A DNA stretch of 54,727 nucleotides from assembly GCA_013812655.1 (NCBI GenBank), contig JACCTC010000392.1, positions 1 through 54,727 on the forward strand, written 5' to 3'. The notes beneath the pieces are model-generated. The model searched no databases and was not told the origin of the DNA. It saw nothing but the letters and a program-made list of their open reading frames with translations. The number at the start of each line of letters is the position of its first letter. The stretch's first letter is position 1. Source of the DNA: Deltaproteobacteria bacterium. GTDB lineage: Bacteria > Myxococcota_A > Polyangia > Haliangiales > Haliangiaceae. A program made the position numbers and the translations under genes. Positions 1 to 8,910 of the stretch are shown piece after piece.

Positions 1-2365
1 GCTCCGCCCCGAGCGCGCGATCGGCGTCGCCGAGCCGCCGCCACAGATCGGCGCGCCGCGGATCGCCGTTGCCCGCATCGCCAGCCTTGTCCCACGCGGC
101 GAGGGCAGGGCGCAGCCAGCCGGCCGCGCGCCTGTGATCGCCCGCGGCGATCGCGATCGCGCTCGCACACGCGACCGCGTCGACATCGCGTGCGTGCCGG
201 GCGATCAGCCGCTCGACAACCGCGCGCGCCCGTACGAGGTCGCCGCTGCTCGCGTGCGCCTGCGCAGCCTCCTCGAGGAGATCCTTGCGGCGCCGCTCGT
301 CCGTCACCAGCTCGGCCAGCGCCTCGCAGGTCACCCCGCGCTCGCCGCTCGCGCCGCGCTTGCGCTGGATCGCGAGCAGCTTCTCGAGGACGCCGGCGTC
401 CCCGGTGACCTGCGACCAGCACCGCTCGGCACGGGCCGGATCGCCGAGCACGTCGAGGGCCATGTCGCCGAGTGCGTCGTAGAGCCGCAACCGATCGCGC
501 GGCTCGGTGGTCGCGGTCGCCTCGCGCTCGAGGCACTCGGCCGCGCGTACGACATCCCCACGCTCCATCGCCGCCTCGGCGAGGGCGTGCCACGCCGGCC
601 CGCACGCTGGATCGATCCGCACCGCCGCCTCGTGGTGGCGCGGCGCATTCGCTGGCCGCAGCGCGCGGACCTCTGCCTGCGCGGCGTGGACGAGGCCGAG
701 TGCGACCGCGTGAGCGTGCCGGCCGGCATCCGGGTGATCGGCGAGCGCACCGAGGTGCAGCGAGGCCTGGCGCCACAGCCGGCGCGCGAAGCAGCTCTCG
801 CCGAGCGCGAGCTGGATGTCGATCGCGCGGCGGTCGAGGCGATGCGCCTCGTGCAGCAGCTGGTGGCTCTCGTCGTCCTCGCCGAGCGCGGCCATCACCA
901 TCGCGTAGCGGTGGACGAGCGGTGCCAGCCGCGTCGGTGGCGTGTCCTCGGGTGCGCTGCCGAGCGTGGTCCGCAGGTGGTCGGCGGCCTCGTCGAGCCG
1001 GCGGGTCGCGACCAGGATCTCGGCGAGCGCGAGGTTCGCGTCGAGGTTGTGGCGCTGCGACGTCAGGATGCCGCGCAGCCGACGGTCCGCGCTCGCGGTG
1101 TTCCCGGCCTGCGATTCGTCGGCCGCGCGCTGGACGGCGAGCGCGGTGCGCGTCTCCTCGAGCTCGCGCCGGACGTCCTCGCGATCAAAAGCGACCTCGA
1201 GCACGTCCTCGAAGGTCTGGATCGCCGCGCGGTGATCGCCTGCCTCGCGAAACCGGCGGGCCGCCTCGATCACCGCGGCCGAACGATCGACGTTGTCGGG
1301 CAGCGCGGCGGCGTAGCGCAGCAGCGCGGCGGCGTGCACCTTGCGATCGGGATCGCGAGCGGCGGTCGCGGTGATCCGCTCGAGCGCCGGCAGATACTCG
1401 GGTGCGGCCGCGAGCAGGTCGGCGAGCACCATCGCCGCACCCGCGCGGTCCTGGCAGGAATCCTCGAGGATCTCGAACAGTCGCATCCGCAGCGCGGCGA
1501 CGTCCTCGGTCGGCGCGCCGCGCTCGATCGCCTCGTCGATGCGGGTCACGAGGATCGCGGCGGCTTCGCGGCCCTGGCCGCCGCGCGCGAGCACCTCCGC
1601 ATAGTCGACGAGGCCACTCACGTTCTCGGGCGCGTGCTGCGAGGCCTGCGCGACGACGCGCGAGGCACCGGCTTGGTCGCCTGCCTGTTCGAGCGCGCGC
1701 GCCTGCGAGCGGAGCAGCGCAGCCTTGTCGACGCCACTGGCGGCGCGGGCGGCGCGTTCACCGCGAACCTCGGCGACCTCGCGCCAGCGCCCGAGCCCGG
1801 TCAGGATCTCGTCGAGCGCACGCCACGCCTCGCCGTCGCCCGGGCGGCGCTCGACGATCGCGCGGTACACCTTGGCGGCGCGCTCGACCTTGCCGTGGTC
1901 GCGATACAGCTTGCCGGCCGCACGCAGCGCCGCCCGCCCACGCTCGTCGGTGGCCAGCGCGCCGACGCGCTCGAACGACTCCGCCGCCTTGATCCACGCC
2001 TCGGCGCGCCGGTAGAGCCACGCGAGCCGGTCGTGATGATTTGGGTTGTCGGGCGCGTGCGCGACGACCGCCTCGACCGCCGCGATCATCTCGAGCGGTT
2101 GATCGAGGTTCTCGTAGACGTCGGCGAGCTCTTCGAAGAACGCCGCGGCGACGTCGGGCCGCGGGGCCGAGCTCGCCTCCTCCTTGAGTAGCATCGCTAG
2201 CTCGTCGAGCAGCGCGTGCTCGGTCGCGATCGCACGGAGCCGGCGGCGGGCCTCGTCGTCATTCGGGCGGACGCGGATCACGCGGAGCGCGGCGCGCAGG
2301 GCCTGGAGCGGATCGGCCGGCTGCGAGATGCGTTGCCACTTCCGGGTGCCGTCGTCCTCGGACAT
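1..2365 (-). CDS. Large TPR-repeat protein, N-terminal part (runs off the left edge)
   Basis: The minus-strand frame is open from the ATG at 2365 to the window edge, giving 788 codons with no stop; the C-terminus lies outside. The protein begins MSEDDGTRKWQRISQ and is almost entirely alpha-helical, with recurring TPR-like helix pairs rich in Ala, Leu, Arg and Glu, for example around 'EAWRALDEILTGLGRWREVA'. No signal peptide or membrane segment is visible in this part. Very large TPR proteins of this kind are common in myxobacteria and act as protein-interaction scaffolds; the partner here is unknown. The start lies inside a duplicated junction sequence (2345-2422) that recurs at 6271-6338, next to the M14 peptidase gene. 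That suggests this gene once directly followed the M14 gene. Coding strand and frame are clear; function is not. Confidence 0.8.
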   Translation of the reverse strand, partial: MSEDDGTRKWQRISQPADPLQALRAALRVIRVRPNDDEARRRLRAIATEHALLDELAMLLKEEASSAPRPDVAAAFFEELADVYENLDQPLEMIAAVEAVVAHAPDNPNHHDRLAWLYRRAEAWIKAAESFERVGALATDERGRAALRAAGKLYRDHGKVERAAKVYRAIVERRPGDGEAWRALDEILTGLGRWREVAEVRGERAARAASGVDKAALLRSQARALEQAGDQAGASRVVAQASQHAPENVSGLVDYAEVLARGGQGREAAAILVTRIDEAIERGAPTEDVAALRMRLFEILEDSCQDRAGAAMVLADLLAAAPEYLPALERITATAARDPDRKVHAAALLRYAAALPDNVDRSAAVIEAARRFREAGDHRAAIQTFEDVLEVAFDREDVRRELEETRTALAVQRAADESQAGNTASADRRLRGILTSQRHNLDANLALAEILVATRRLDEAADHLRTTLGSAPEDTPPTRLAPLVHRYAMVMAALGEDDESHQLLHEAHRLDRRAIDIQLALGESCFARRLWRQASLHLGALADHPDAGRHAHAVALGLVHAAQAEVRALRPANAPRHHEAAVRIDPACGPAWHALAEAAMERGDVVRAAECLEREATATTEPRDRLRLYDALGDMALDVLGDPARAERCWSQVTGDAGVLEKLLAIQRKRGASGERGVTCEALAELVTDERRRKDLLEEAAQAHASSGDLVRARAVVERLIARHARDVDAVACASAIAIAAGDHRRAAGWLRPALAAWDKAGDAGNGDPRRADLWRRLGDADRALGAE

Positions 2366-2422
2366 CGAGCACCCAGTGTATCGGGGTTGCGCCCATCGCG
2401 ATCGATCACGCTCGCCAGATCG
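2345..2422. repeat. Junction repeat J2, copy next to the TPR gene
   Basis: This 78-bp stretch covers the first codons of the TPR gene, the short gap and the bases just after the sigma-fusion stop codon. It matches 6271-6338 in the same orientation. By eye there are 63 matches and 4 substitutions, plus a 10-bp gap and two single-base indels. The part nearest 2422 resembles the 3' end of the M14 peptidase gene and its following bases. The segment therefore reads as an M14-to-TPR gene junction. Confidence 0.75.
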
Positions 2423-2429
2423 AGGCCGA

Positions 2430-5400
2430 TCAGTTCGACACGAGCACGTCGATCTTCAGCTCGCGGCCGCCTCGCACCACTGCCCACGGCACGCTCCGCC
2501 CTTTCGAGCGCCACGGCTGCGTCAGTGACATCATCAGCTCGACGGCCGATTCGCCGTCGTTGATCTTCGTCATGCCGACGCCGACGATGCGATCACCACG
2601 GCGGAAGCCGGCGCTTGCGGCCGGACCGTTCGGATCGACCGCGACGATCCACAGCGACGCCTTGGCGTCCTTACCTTGGCGTGACGCGATCAGTGGATCG
2701 GTCTTGACCGCTGCAAGCTCGGCCGCCGTCGGCGGATCGACGGAGACGAACATCTGCATGCCGAGATCCGCGCTCGAGCTTGCGGTCGTCTGAGGCGTCA
2801 TCGTCGAGCGCATCGCCTGGAGATCGAGGAGCGGATCGCCGGTCAACGGTCGCTCGCGGCGCGGACTGATCACGTCGAGGTCAAGCTGCGTTCCCCGTTC
2901 CAGCTCGACATCCACCGTGAAGAACTGGCCACGCTCGGTCGCGTGCACGATCATCAGCTCGTTGCGACCGGCGATCACGCGCTCGAGCTTGAATGCACCA
3001 GAGGCGTCGGTCCGCAGCGGTGTTGGATCGACATACTCGTCGACCACGAGCATCGCGCCGACCCACGGTTTACCGTCGGTGCCGACGACGCGACCGCGCA
3101 GCGAGCTCCACGGCTCGAGTACGAGATCGATCGCTGGGTCGGCACCGATCGTGATCGATCTGCGTGCGTACCCGAGGGCCGACGTCACGCTGAGCTCGTA
3201 CTCGCCTGCCATCGCTGGCATCGAGAACGCGCCGGCAGCGCCACGTGTCTGATGACGCTCCTCGGTTGCGGTGTGGCGAAGCCGAACTTCGAATGCAGCC
3301 ACGGGCTTGCCATCACGCGTGACCTTGCCGGCGAGTGTCGCCATCGGACGAAGCTCGAGCTTGACCTGTGCGCCGAGGGCGGCCTTCGTGACGGCGCGCT
3401 GCGTGCCATCGCTACTCGACGCTTCGACGACGAGCTCTCGACCGAACACGCCGTCGATCGAGAACCGCCCGTGCGCGTCGGTCAGGACCGGCGGCGACGG
3501 AAACAGCGCGGGATTGGAGGCGGCATCGTCGGCGCTGACTTCGATCCAGGTATCCATGCTCGGCCGACCATCAGCAGCGACCACCACACCGCTGATGCGA
3601 CCGCTGCGACTGGCGACCTCGAGCTTCTCGGTGATCGCGCCGGTCGCCGGAACCTCGACGAGGTGCGCCTTGTACGGTCGTTTGGGCGTGCCTGCCCACG
3701 GGCGTTGTCCCTTCGCGTCGAACACCCGGAGCTTGTGACGACCCGCGGTGACCCCGATGATCGTGAATGCGCCGTTGTCGTCGGTTCGCACTGTCGTATG
3801 CAACATGCCAAGCGGATCGTGCAAACGCGGCGGCGTCGCGGCGACGAGCACGCCCGCGAGCTTCGCACCGGTATCGTCGACGACCGTTCCGGTGATCGCC
3901 GGGCGCGGTTGCAGCGTCAGCCGTAGTCCGGCCTGATTGCTCGTGACGGTCAGCGGTTGCTCCGCACGGCGATCGAACGTCGTTGCAGAAATGATGTACG
4001 CGCCCTGTGCAGCCACGAACGTGAAGTTGCCTTGGTCGTCGACCACGGGGCGCGTCATTGCGGACTTGACGAAATTGACCGTCGACATCGCGGTGGCCGC
4101 AGGCACGAGCTTGATCGACGCCGCATTGCTTGGCTCGACCCGTCCGCGCACGGTGAAACCACGCTCGAGCACGACGACCGTATCCGTGGCGTCGCGGTCG
4201 GCGATCGCGATGTGGTCCTCTGTGACATATGGCGCATGGCCAGCTCCGGTCGCGGCGATCCGGTATGCGCCCGGCGTGAGGCCTGCGAGCTCGAAGTACC
4301 CAGCCCCATCGGTCGTCGCCATGGTTGGCAATGCCATCGGCGCGTCCTCGCGGAATGCGACGAGCTGGACACTCTGCACGCCGCGAGTCTCGGCGCCGCG
4401 CGCGACGACAAAGCCCGAGATCGTGCGTGCTGTGCTCACGGTGATCGTCGCGCCGGTCGCCTGCTGCGCGAGCGAGAGCTCGACGGTCGTTGGCGTCGTC
4501 GTCGCGAGCGAGGACGCGCGCGCCGTCAATCGCGTCGTGCCAGGCGGGAGGCCGCGTAACCGGAATCGTCCATTCGCGTCGGTGAAGACCGGCAGGAGTG
4601 CGCCGTACGTGGACGCCAGCTGCCAGCGCACCGGACCATCCTGCGCTTGCAGCGATGGCGCGACCGTCGTCACCTTCGCGCCGGCAACCGGAGCGCCCCC
4701 GCTGTCGACGACGGTGCCTTCGATCGATGCGCCCGGCAGAAGCGTGAAGTCTTCGCGGATGCCCGCATCACCGAGTGTCACCGGTCGAACCTCGACCGCG
4801 TATTCGGGATGCGAGAGCAGCGCCATGTACAGACCAGGCGGAACGATGATCTCGTACGCGCCGTCGGCGTCGGTTCGGGTCACGAACATCGCCGAGGTTT
4901 GCTGCAGATCGAGCACCCAGACCATCGCACCAACGATCGGCCCGCCGCCGATGTCACTGATCGAACCGCGCAACGTCGCGCCGGTCGCTTCGAGCGTGAA
5001 CGCATCATCGTCGAGTCGCGATTCGGCGCAGGTCGCGACGCGCGCCGCTGCGCGTGCGCCCGGTGCGCTGACCGACACCGTGTACGAGCCCGCCGTGATA
5101 GGCGGTGTTTTCCACTGACCCACCGCGTCGGTCTCGACGGTGATCGGCTCGAGCGCAACTGCTTGCCAGCTGTGCTCGACGAGCGTGACCAGCGCGCCAG
5201 CAATCGCGGACCGATCGGCGCGCATCACGCTGCCACGCAGCTCGCAGGTCCGAACGCCCGGCGCACTCGCGCGATACGCATCATGCGCGCGCCGAAGCTC
5301 CTCGACCGCTGCGCCGTCATCACGATTCGACGAGCGTGCTCGTTCCGCAGGCTTCGTCGACCCGACGAAGACCGCGACGCCAACCGCGATCGCGACCACG

Positions 5401-6113
5401 CCGCCAACGGCCGCGAGCACGTAGCCGCGACCGGCAGTCCGTGTTGCATGCGTCGCCGCCATCGCCGTCGACGATCCCTGGGCAGCCAGGATCGCTGCGA
5501 GCACGGCTGCGGCTGCAGCCTTCCGAGGCCGTCCCGCTTGCAGCGTCTGCTCGACGAGATCGCCGATGTTCTCACGCAAGGACAGCCGACCACGCGACAG
5601 TCGCTGCTTGGCCGTCTCTTCGGTGAGCCCGAGCCCGAGCGCGACTTGCTTGATCGATTGCTGCTCGCGATAGAACAAGACGAGCGGCTCGCGATACGTC
5701 GCCGGCAACTTCTCGAGTGCGGCCCACACCGTCGATTCGAGCTCCTTGCTGAGCATCGCGGTCAACGGGCCCGGATCGCCCGCGAGCTGACCCTCGAGAT
5801 CGTCGACGTCCTCGATCGCATCGCGACGACGCGTGCGCAGCGTCTTACCCGCAAGATTGCGCGCGATGCCACACAGCCAACCGCGCAGCTTGTCGGGATC
5901 GCGAAGGTCGGCGATGCCGCGCCAGGCCGCGAGGAACGTGTCCTGCGCGATGTCCTCGCTCGCGATCCGATCGCCGGTGCGGCTATAGGCGATCGCGCAA
6001 ACGAGGTTGTGATAGCGCTCGATCAGCTGACCAAATGCAGCGACGTCACCGGCCCGACTCGAAGCGAGCAGGCTCGCGTCGTCGGCGGCAACATCAGCAA
6101 GACTTCCATTCAT
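2430..6113 (-). CDS. ECF sigma factor fused to membrane segment, carboxypeptidase-regulatory repeats and PDZ domain
   Basis: A 1227-residue fusion. Roughly residues 14-90 are sigma70 region 2 ('EDIAQDTFLAAWRG') and 118-190 are region 4 ('LPATYREPLVLFYREQQS', then an HTH with 'TEETAKQRLSRGR'). Next come hydrophobic stretches, the clearest being 'YVLAAVGGVVAIAVGVAVFV' near 226-250. About eight or nine CarboxypepD_reg/transthyretin-like modules follow, each with a G-x-V-x-D/A-x-x-G-x-P-V-x-G-A pattern. A C-terminal PDZ-like domain contains 'GPAASAGFRRGDRIVGVG'. The likely topology is a cytoplasmic sigma factor tethered to the inner membrane with a periplasmic sensing or binding arm. The start was set at ATG 6113 because GGAG lies 6 bases upstream; the frame stays open to 6200. 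No separate anti-sigma gene is adjacent. The gene sits between two copies of a junction repeat, as if inserted between the M14 and TPR genes. Confidence 0.85.
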   Translation of the reverse strand: MNGSLADVAADDASLLASSRAGDVAAFGQLIERYHNLVCAIAYSRTGDRIASEDIAQDTFLAAWRGIADLRDPDKLRGWLCGIARNLAGKTLRTRRRDAIEDVDDLEGQLAGDPGPLTAMLSKELESTVWAALEKLPATYREPLVLFYREQQSIKQVALGLGLTEETAKQRLSRGRLSLRENIGDLVEQTLQAGRPRKAAAAAVLAAILAAQGSSTAMAATHATRTAGRGYVLAAVGGVVAIAVGVAVFVGSTKPAERARSSNRDDGAAVEELRRAHDAYRASAPGVRTCELRGSVMRADRSAIAGALVTLVEHSWQAVALEPITVETDAVGQWKTPPITAGSYTVSVSAPGARAAARVATCAESRLDDDAFTLEATGATLRGSISDIGGGPIVGAMVWVLDLQQTSAMFVTRTDADGAYEIIVPPGLYMALLSHPEYAVEVRPVTLGDAGIREDFTLLPGASIEGTVVDSGGAPVAGAKVTTVAPSLQAQDGPVRWQLASTYGALLPVFTDANGRFRLRGLPPGTTRLTARASSLATTTPTTVELSLAQQATGATITVSTARTISGFVVARGAETRGVQSVQLVAFREDAPMALPTMATTDGAGYFELAGLTPGAYRIAATGAGHAPYVTEDHIAIADRDATDTVVVLERGFTVRGRVEPSNAASIKLVPAATAMSTVNFVKSAMTRPVVDDQGNFTFVAAQGAYIISATTFDRRAEQPLTVTSNQAGLRLTLQPRPAITGTVVDDTGAKLAGVLVAATPPRLHDPLGMLHTTVRTDDNGAFTIIGVTAGRHKLRVFDAKGQRPWAGTPKRPYKAHLVEVPATGAITEKLEVASRSGRISGVVVAADGRPSMDTWIEVSADDAASNPALFPSPPVLTDAHGRFSIDGVFGRELVVEASSSDGTQRAVTKAALGAQVKLELRPMATLAGKVTRDGKPVAAFEVRLRHTATEERHQTRGAAGAFSMPAMAGEYELSVTSALGYARRSITIGADPAIDLVLEPWSSLRGRVVGTDGKPWVGAMLVVDEYVDPTPLRTDASGAFKLERVIAGRNELMIVHATERGQFFTVDVELERGTQLDLDVISPRRERPLTGDPLLDLQAMRSTMTPQTTASSSADLGMQMFVSVDPPTAAELAAVKTDPLIASRQGKDAKASLWIVAVDPNGPAASAGFRRGDRIVGVGMTKINDGESAVELMMSLTQPWRSKGRSVPWAVVRGGRELKIDVLVSN

Positions 6114-6252
6114 CGCAGGCTCCGTCACTTTAGGTGTTGGCGAGTACCCGGAGCCGGCCAAAGGTGACAAGGAATCGTCCGCGGTGACAACCCCGCGCAA
6201 TCACTAGCGCTGCGGCACAGCACCAGCCAACGCGCGCATCATTTCGGATGCA

Positions 6253-6288
6253 TCAGGCCTGCTTGGCCGGGGTGCCGTCGTCGAGCAT
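6253..6288 (-). pseudogene. Fragment of the TPR gene start (11 codons)
   Basis: Read on the minus strand, this encodes M-L-D-D-G-T-P-A-K-Q-A then a stop, resembling the M-S-E-D-D-G-T-R-K start of the TPR gene at 2365. Part of it lies inside the junction repeat 6271-6338. It is best read as the truncated end of a duplicated TPR gene start rather than as a functional peptide. Confidence 0.5.
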
Positions 6289-6338
6289 CCAGTTGTATCG
6301 TGGTTGCCCCGTCGCGATCGATCAGGCTCGCCAGATCG
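6271..6338. repeat. Junction repeat J2, copy next to the M14 gene
   Basis: This is the partner of 2345-2422, in direct orientation and flanking the sigma-fusion gene on its upstream side. It contains the last codons and stop of the M14 peptidase gene, then a short gap, then a remnant of the TPR gene start. The two copies are about 3.9 kb apart. Confidence 0.75.
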
Positions 6339-7824
6339 GGAAGTCGCTGCCCACCGCGGGCGCGGTCACGAGGCCGTTCTCGATCGCGCCGTCATCACTC
6401 TCGGGCTCGCACAGATAGACCGCGATCGCGCCGAGCGGCTGGTCGGTGCGGACCACGCTGTAGCCGTCGACGCGCAGCGTCTCGCGCCGCCACTCGACCT
6501 CGACGTCGCCGACCTGGGCGGCCTCGAGGATCTTGCGGCCGCCCTCGCTCCCGAAGCCGGTGATGCGCGCGACCTCGACCTCGCGCTGACCGCTCGCCGG
6601 CTCGACCGCGAGCCCGTGCCGTTGCAGATGCTGCGCGACGTCGGGTGGCACGATGTACGCCGCCGGGCGATCGACGACGGTCGTGCCCACGAAGCTCGCG
6701 AAGTACGGCAGCTTGACCGTCGTCGGCGAGCCGTCGAGGACGCGCGGGATGCACGTCGGGATCTCGATCAGCTCGTCGAAGGCCTCGAGGCGCGACCGCA
6801 CCGCGATCTTCGCGCGCGGCAGCTTGCTCGACGCGACGACCTGCAGCACGTCGTCGGGATGCGCCGCGACGTACGTCAGCGCCTCGAGGATCGTCGCGTA
6901 CGTCGTGCGCACGCGGTCCGGAAACGCGAGGTACGAGTAGCACTCGAGCAGCAGGTCGAGCCGGTTCGTGAGGCCGCGGTAGTTCGAGCCGAACCGCGGA
7001 TGGTGGGGATACGTCATCCAGCCCTCGGTCACGCCGGCGCGCGGATCGGCGTCGCGTCGCGCATCGAGCGCTCGCTCGTCCTCGACGAAGTTGCCGTACC
7101 AGCCGGCGGTGATCCCGTGGTTCGCCGCGATCGCCGCGGTCACCGCCGGCATCATCCGCGAGCGCATGAACGCGATCGGCTCGGGCCGCCCGCTCGCCAT
7201 GGTGTGCGGGACGTCGTACGTCATCCACATCCGGTGCACCGAGCCGTTCGTCGCGTGGCAATCGATCGTCAGCTCGGGCTCCCAGACCTGGACGACGCGC
7301 GACTGCAACGCGCGCATCTCCCCGGCCGCCTGCCGCATGTAGTCGCGGTTGAGGTTGATGCCCGCCTTGTTGACGCGTGTGCCGACGCTCGGCGGGCCGA
7401 TCTGACCGTCGAGCCGCGGCAGGTTGAGCTCGCGGTTCTTCGGATCGATCGCGTCGTTGCCGTCGGGGTTGAACAGCGGCACGACGACCAGCGTGAGCTT
7501 CTCGACGAGGTGCGCCAGCTTGCCGTCGAGGATGTCGCGGAGGAGCATCATGCTCGCCTCCTTGCCCTCGACCTCGCCGGCGTGGATCCCGTTGATCACG
7601 AGCACGACCGGCAAGTTGCGCCGCCGCGACTCCTCGGGCGTCCGCACGCCATGCGCCGACATCACGACGAGCGGCAGGTCACGGCCGTCGGGGCTCGTCC
7701 CGAACGACGACAGGTGAAACCGCGGATCGTTGCGGCTCGCGAGCGCCGCGAGAAACGCCACTACGTCGGCATGTAGCGAGGTTTCTTTGTACGACGAGGC
7801 TTCGGCGCGCGTGAGCGGTTGCAC
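6322..7824 (-). CDS. M14-family zinc carboxypeptidase-like peptidase
   Basis: The product (500 residues from the GTG at 7824) resembles M14 metallocarboxypeptidases. The zinc motif H-x-x-E is seen in 'NGIHAGEVEGKE' (H81 and E84). A substrate-binding 'NLNRDY' segment is near 159 and the third zinc ligand is in 'IDCHATNGS' (H190). A later 'LLLECYSYL' segment could supply the catalytic Glu. No signal peptide is evident, so it may be cytoplasmic or exported by another route. The frame stays open to a TTG at 7872. The 16 extra codons fall within sequence that matches the 3' end of the SDR gene (repeat 7791-7860), so the downstream GTG is preferred. Neither start has a good ribosome-binding site. 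The 3' end lies in junction repeat J2. Confidence 0.85.
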   Translation of the reverse strand: MQPLTRAEASSYKETSLHADVVAFLAALASRNDPRFHLSSFGTSPDGRDLPLVVMSAHGVRTPEESRRRNLPVVLVINGIHAGEVEGKEASMMLLRDILDGKLAHLVEKLTLVVVPLFNPDGNDAIDPKNRELNLPRLDGQIGPPSVGTRVNKAGINLNRDYMRQAAGEMRALQSRVVQVWEPELTIDCHATNGSVHRMWMTYDVPHTMASGRPEPIAFMRSRMMPAVTAAIAANHGITAGWYGNFVEDERALDARRDADPRAGVTEGWMTYPHHPRFGSNYRGLTNRLDLLLECYSYLAFPDRVRTTYATILEALTYVAAHPDDVLQVVASSKLPRAKIAVRSRLEAFDELIEIPTCIPRVLDGSPTTVKLPYFASFVGTTVVDRPAAYIVPPDVAQHLQRHGLAVEPASGQREVEVARITGFGSEGGRKILEAAQVGDVEVEWRRETLRVDGYSVVRTDQPLGAIAVYLCEPESDDGAIENGLVTAPAVGSDFPIWRA

Positions 7825-7860
7825 GCGACGTTCGTAACACGCGGTCAGCGCGCGGTCAGG
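7791..7860. repeat. Junction repeat J1, copy at the M14 gene start
   Basis: A 70-bp segment that matches 10796-10866 in direct orientation with three substitutions and one indel by eye. Here it covers the first codons of the M14 gene plus upstream bases that look like the final codons and stop of an SDR gene. The two copies flank the lipoprotein, TIGR02996 and DUF1963 genes. Confidence 0.85.
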
Positions 7861-7881
7861 ATCCGCGGTCAATGGCGGTGA

Positions 7882-8724
7882 TCACGCTGGCGTCGGCGCC
7901 ACACGCCCATCGCGCCGCACGCGGATCACCTGCCCGTTCTCGATCCACACCGTGTAGCGGTACGCGCGGTCGACGGCGATCGCGACGGGTGCCAGGGCTT
8001 TGCCGGCGAACGTCTCGGGGAGTCGATACAGGTTGGAGAGGTCGGTCTTGGCTTGCGTGTAGGGCCCGTCGTCAGCCGCTCCGCGGGCGACCAGCCGGAC
8101 CTCGGGATAACGGACGCAACGCCGGCGCCTCCCGCACACCTTGTCATCGCCCAGTCCGGGCTGGACGGTGTCGAGCGGCTCGGGACAGAGGCTCGCGCCC
8201 GCTCTGGCACAGGTCGCGATCGCATCATCGTACTTGTTGCTCTCGTATTCGAGGAAGCAGCATGGATGGTCGGTGAGCTTGACGTCCGCGCCGGATGCGA
8301 TCCGGAACCAGACCACGCCGGCGTGATCCACGAGAAGGGGAATCAGCTCGGTCGGATGGGCTGGCAGCGCGAGCACCTGACGGCCCGGCGTCTTGATCGA
8401 GATCGAGCCCTCGGTGCCGCGCACCTGGAATGGCAGGTCGAGGCCATGGGTCGTTGCGTCGTCGCCGAGGTTGACGACGAGCCGACCGCTCGCCTTCGGG
8501 GCGTCGGGGCCTCGGGCCTCGGGCGGCGGCGCGGGCACCGCGGATGATGCCACCTGTGCCGGCGGTGCGGACGGTGCTGCTGCTGGCGGTGCTTGGACCT
8601 CTGCCGGCGAGGTTGCGACCGCCGGTGTCGGCGCGGACGGTGATGGGATCTCGCGAGCGGGATCACTCGAACAGGCGACGATGAGCGCCAGGGAGGCTGA
8701 CAGCAGGACGCACGGTGGGAGCAT
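7882..8724 (-). CDS. Predicted lipoprotein with Pro/Ala-rich linker, unknown function
   Basis: The 280-residue product starts with a hydrophobic signal ending in a lipobox ('LALIVAC', Cys about residue 18). A low-complexity Pro/Ala/Ser linker spans roughly residues 25-80. The remaining folded part has several cysteines ('DHPCCFLEYESNKYDDAI', 'CARAGASLCPE', 'VCGRRRRCVRYPE'), suggesting disulfides in the periplasm or at the surface. No family was recognised. It lies downstream of the TIGR02996 gene on the same strand and belongs to the block bounded by repeat J1. Confidence 0.75.
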   Translation of the reverse strand: MLPPCVLLSASLALIVACSSDPAREIPSPSAPTPAVATSPAEVQAPPAAAPSAPPAQVASSAVPAPPPEARGPDAPKASGRLVVNLGDDATTHGLDLPFQVRGTEGSISIKTPGRQVLALPAHPTELIPLLVDHAGVVWFRIASGADVKLTDHPCCFLEYESNKYDDAIATCARAGASLCPEPLDTVQPGLGDDKVCGRRRRCVRYPEVRLVARGAADDGPYTQAKTDLSNLYRLPETFAGKALAPVAIAVDRAYRYTVWIENGQVIRVRRDGRVAPTPA

Positions 8725-8899
8725 CCACGGCGAACCTAGCAGCTCGATCGCGCGAATCCAGGACGTTCTCCAGGTCCGTGATCAGGTTGTTGCTCTGATC
8801 CATCACGTTGTTGGCGTTGTCGATGCGCTTCTCGAGCGCCGCTCTGCCGCTGTCGCCTGCGTAGTACGCCGAGGCGTTCGAAGTCCTGCGCGTCCGCAT
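8663..8899 (-). pseudogene. Small coding-like remnant upstream of the lipoprotein gene
   Basis: The minus-strand frame from the ATG at 8899 reads through a segment with clear coding character: 'SAYYAGDSGRAALEKRIDNA' followed by 'NNVMDQSNNLITDLENVLDS'. Third codon positions are almost all G or C, and the peptide is a plausible Asn-rich amphipathic helix. Beyond about 8740 the frame loses this character and overlaps the start of the lipoprotein gene, ending at 8663. It is either a degraded gene end or a 78-residue gene overlapping its neighbour; a remnant is favoured. Confidence 0.35.
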
Positions 8900-8910
8900 C
8901 CGAGCGACGG

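Noticed and set aside
134..2191. Long plus-strand frame (685 codons) overlapping the TPR gene
   Set aside because: It is Arg/Ala-rich with no domain pattern. The minus-strand frame encodes a clear TPR protein. It is a GC-rich antisense shadow.
4647..6167. Long plus-strand frames opposite the sigma fusion (to about 500 codons)
   Set aside because: The peptides are Arg/His-rich and unlike any family. The minus strand carries sigma, repeat and PDZ domains.
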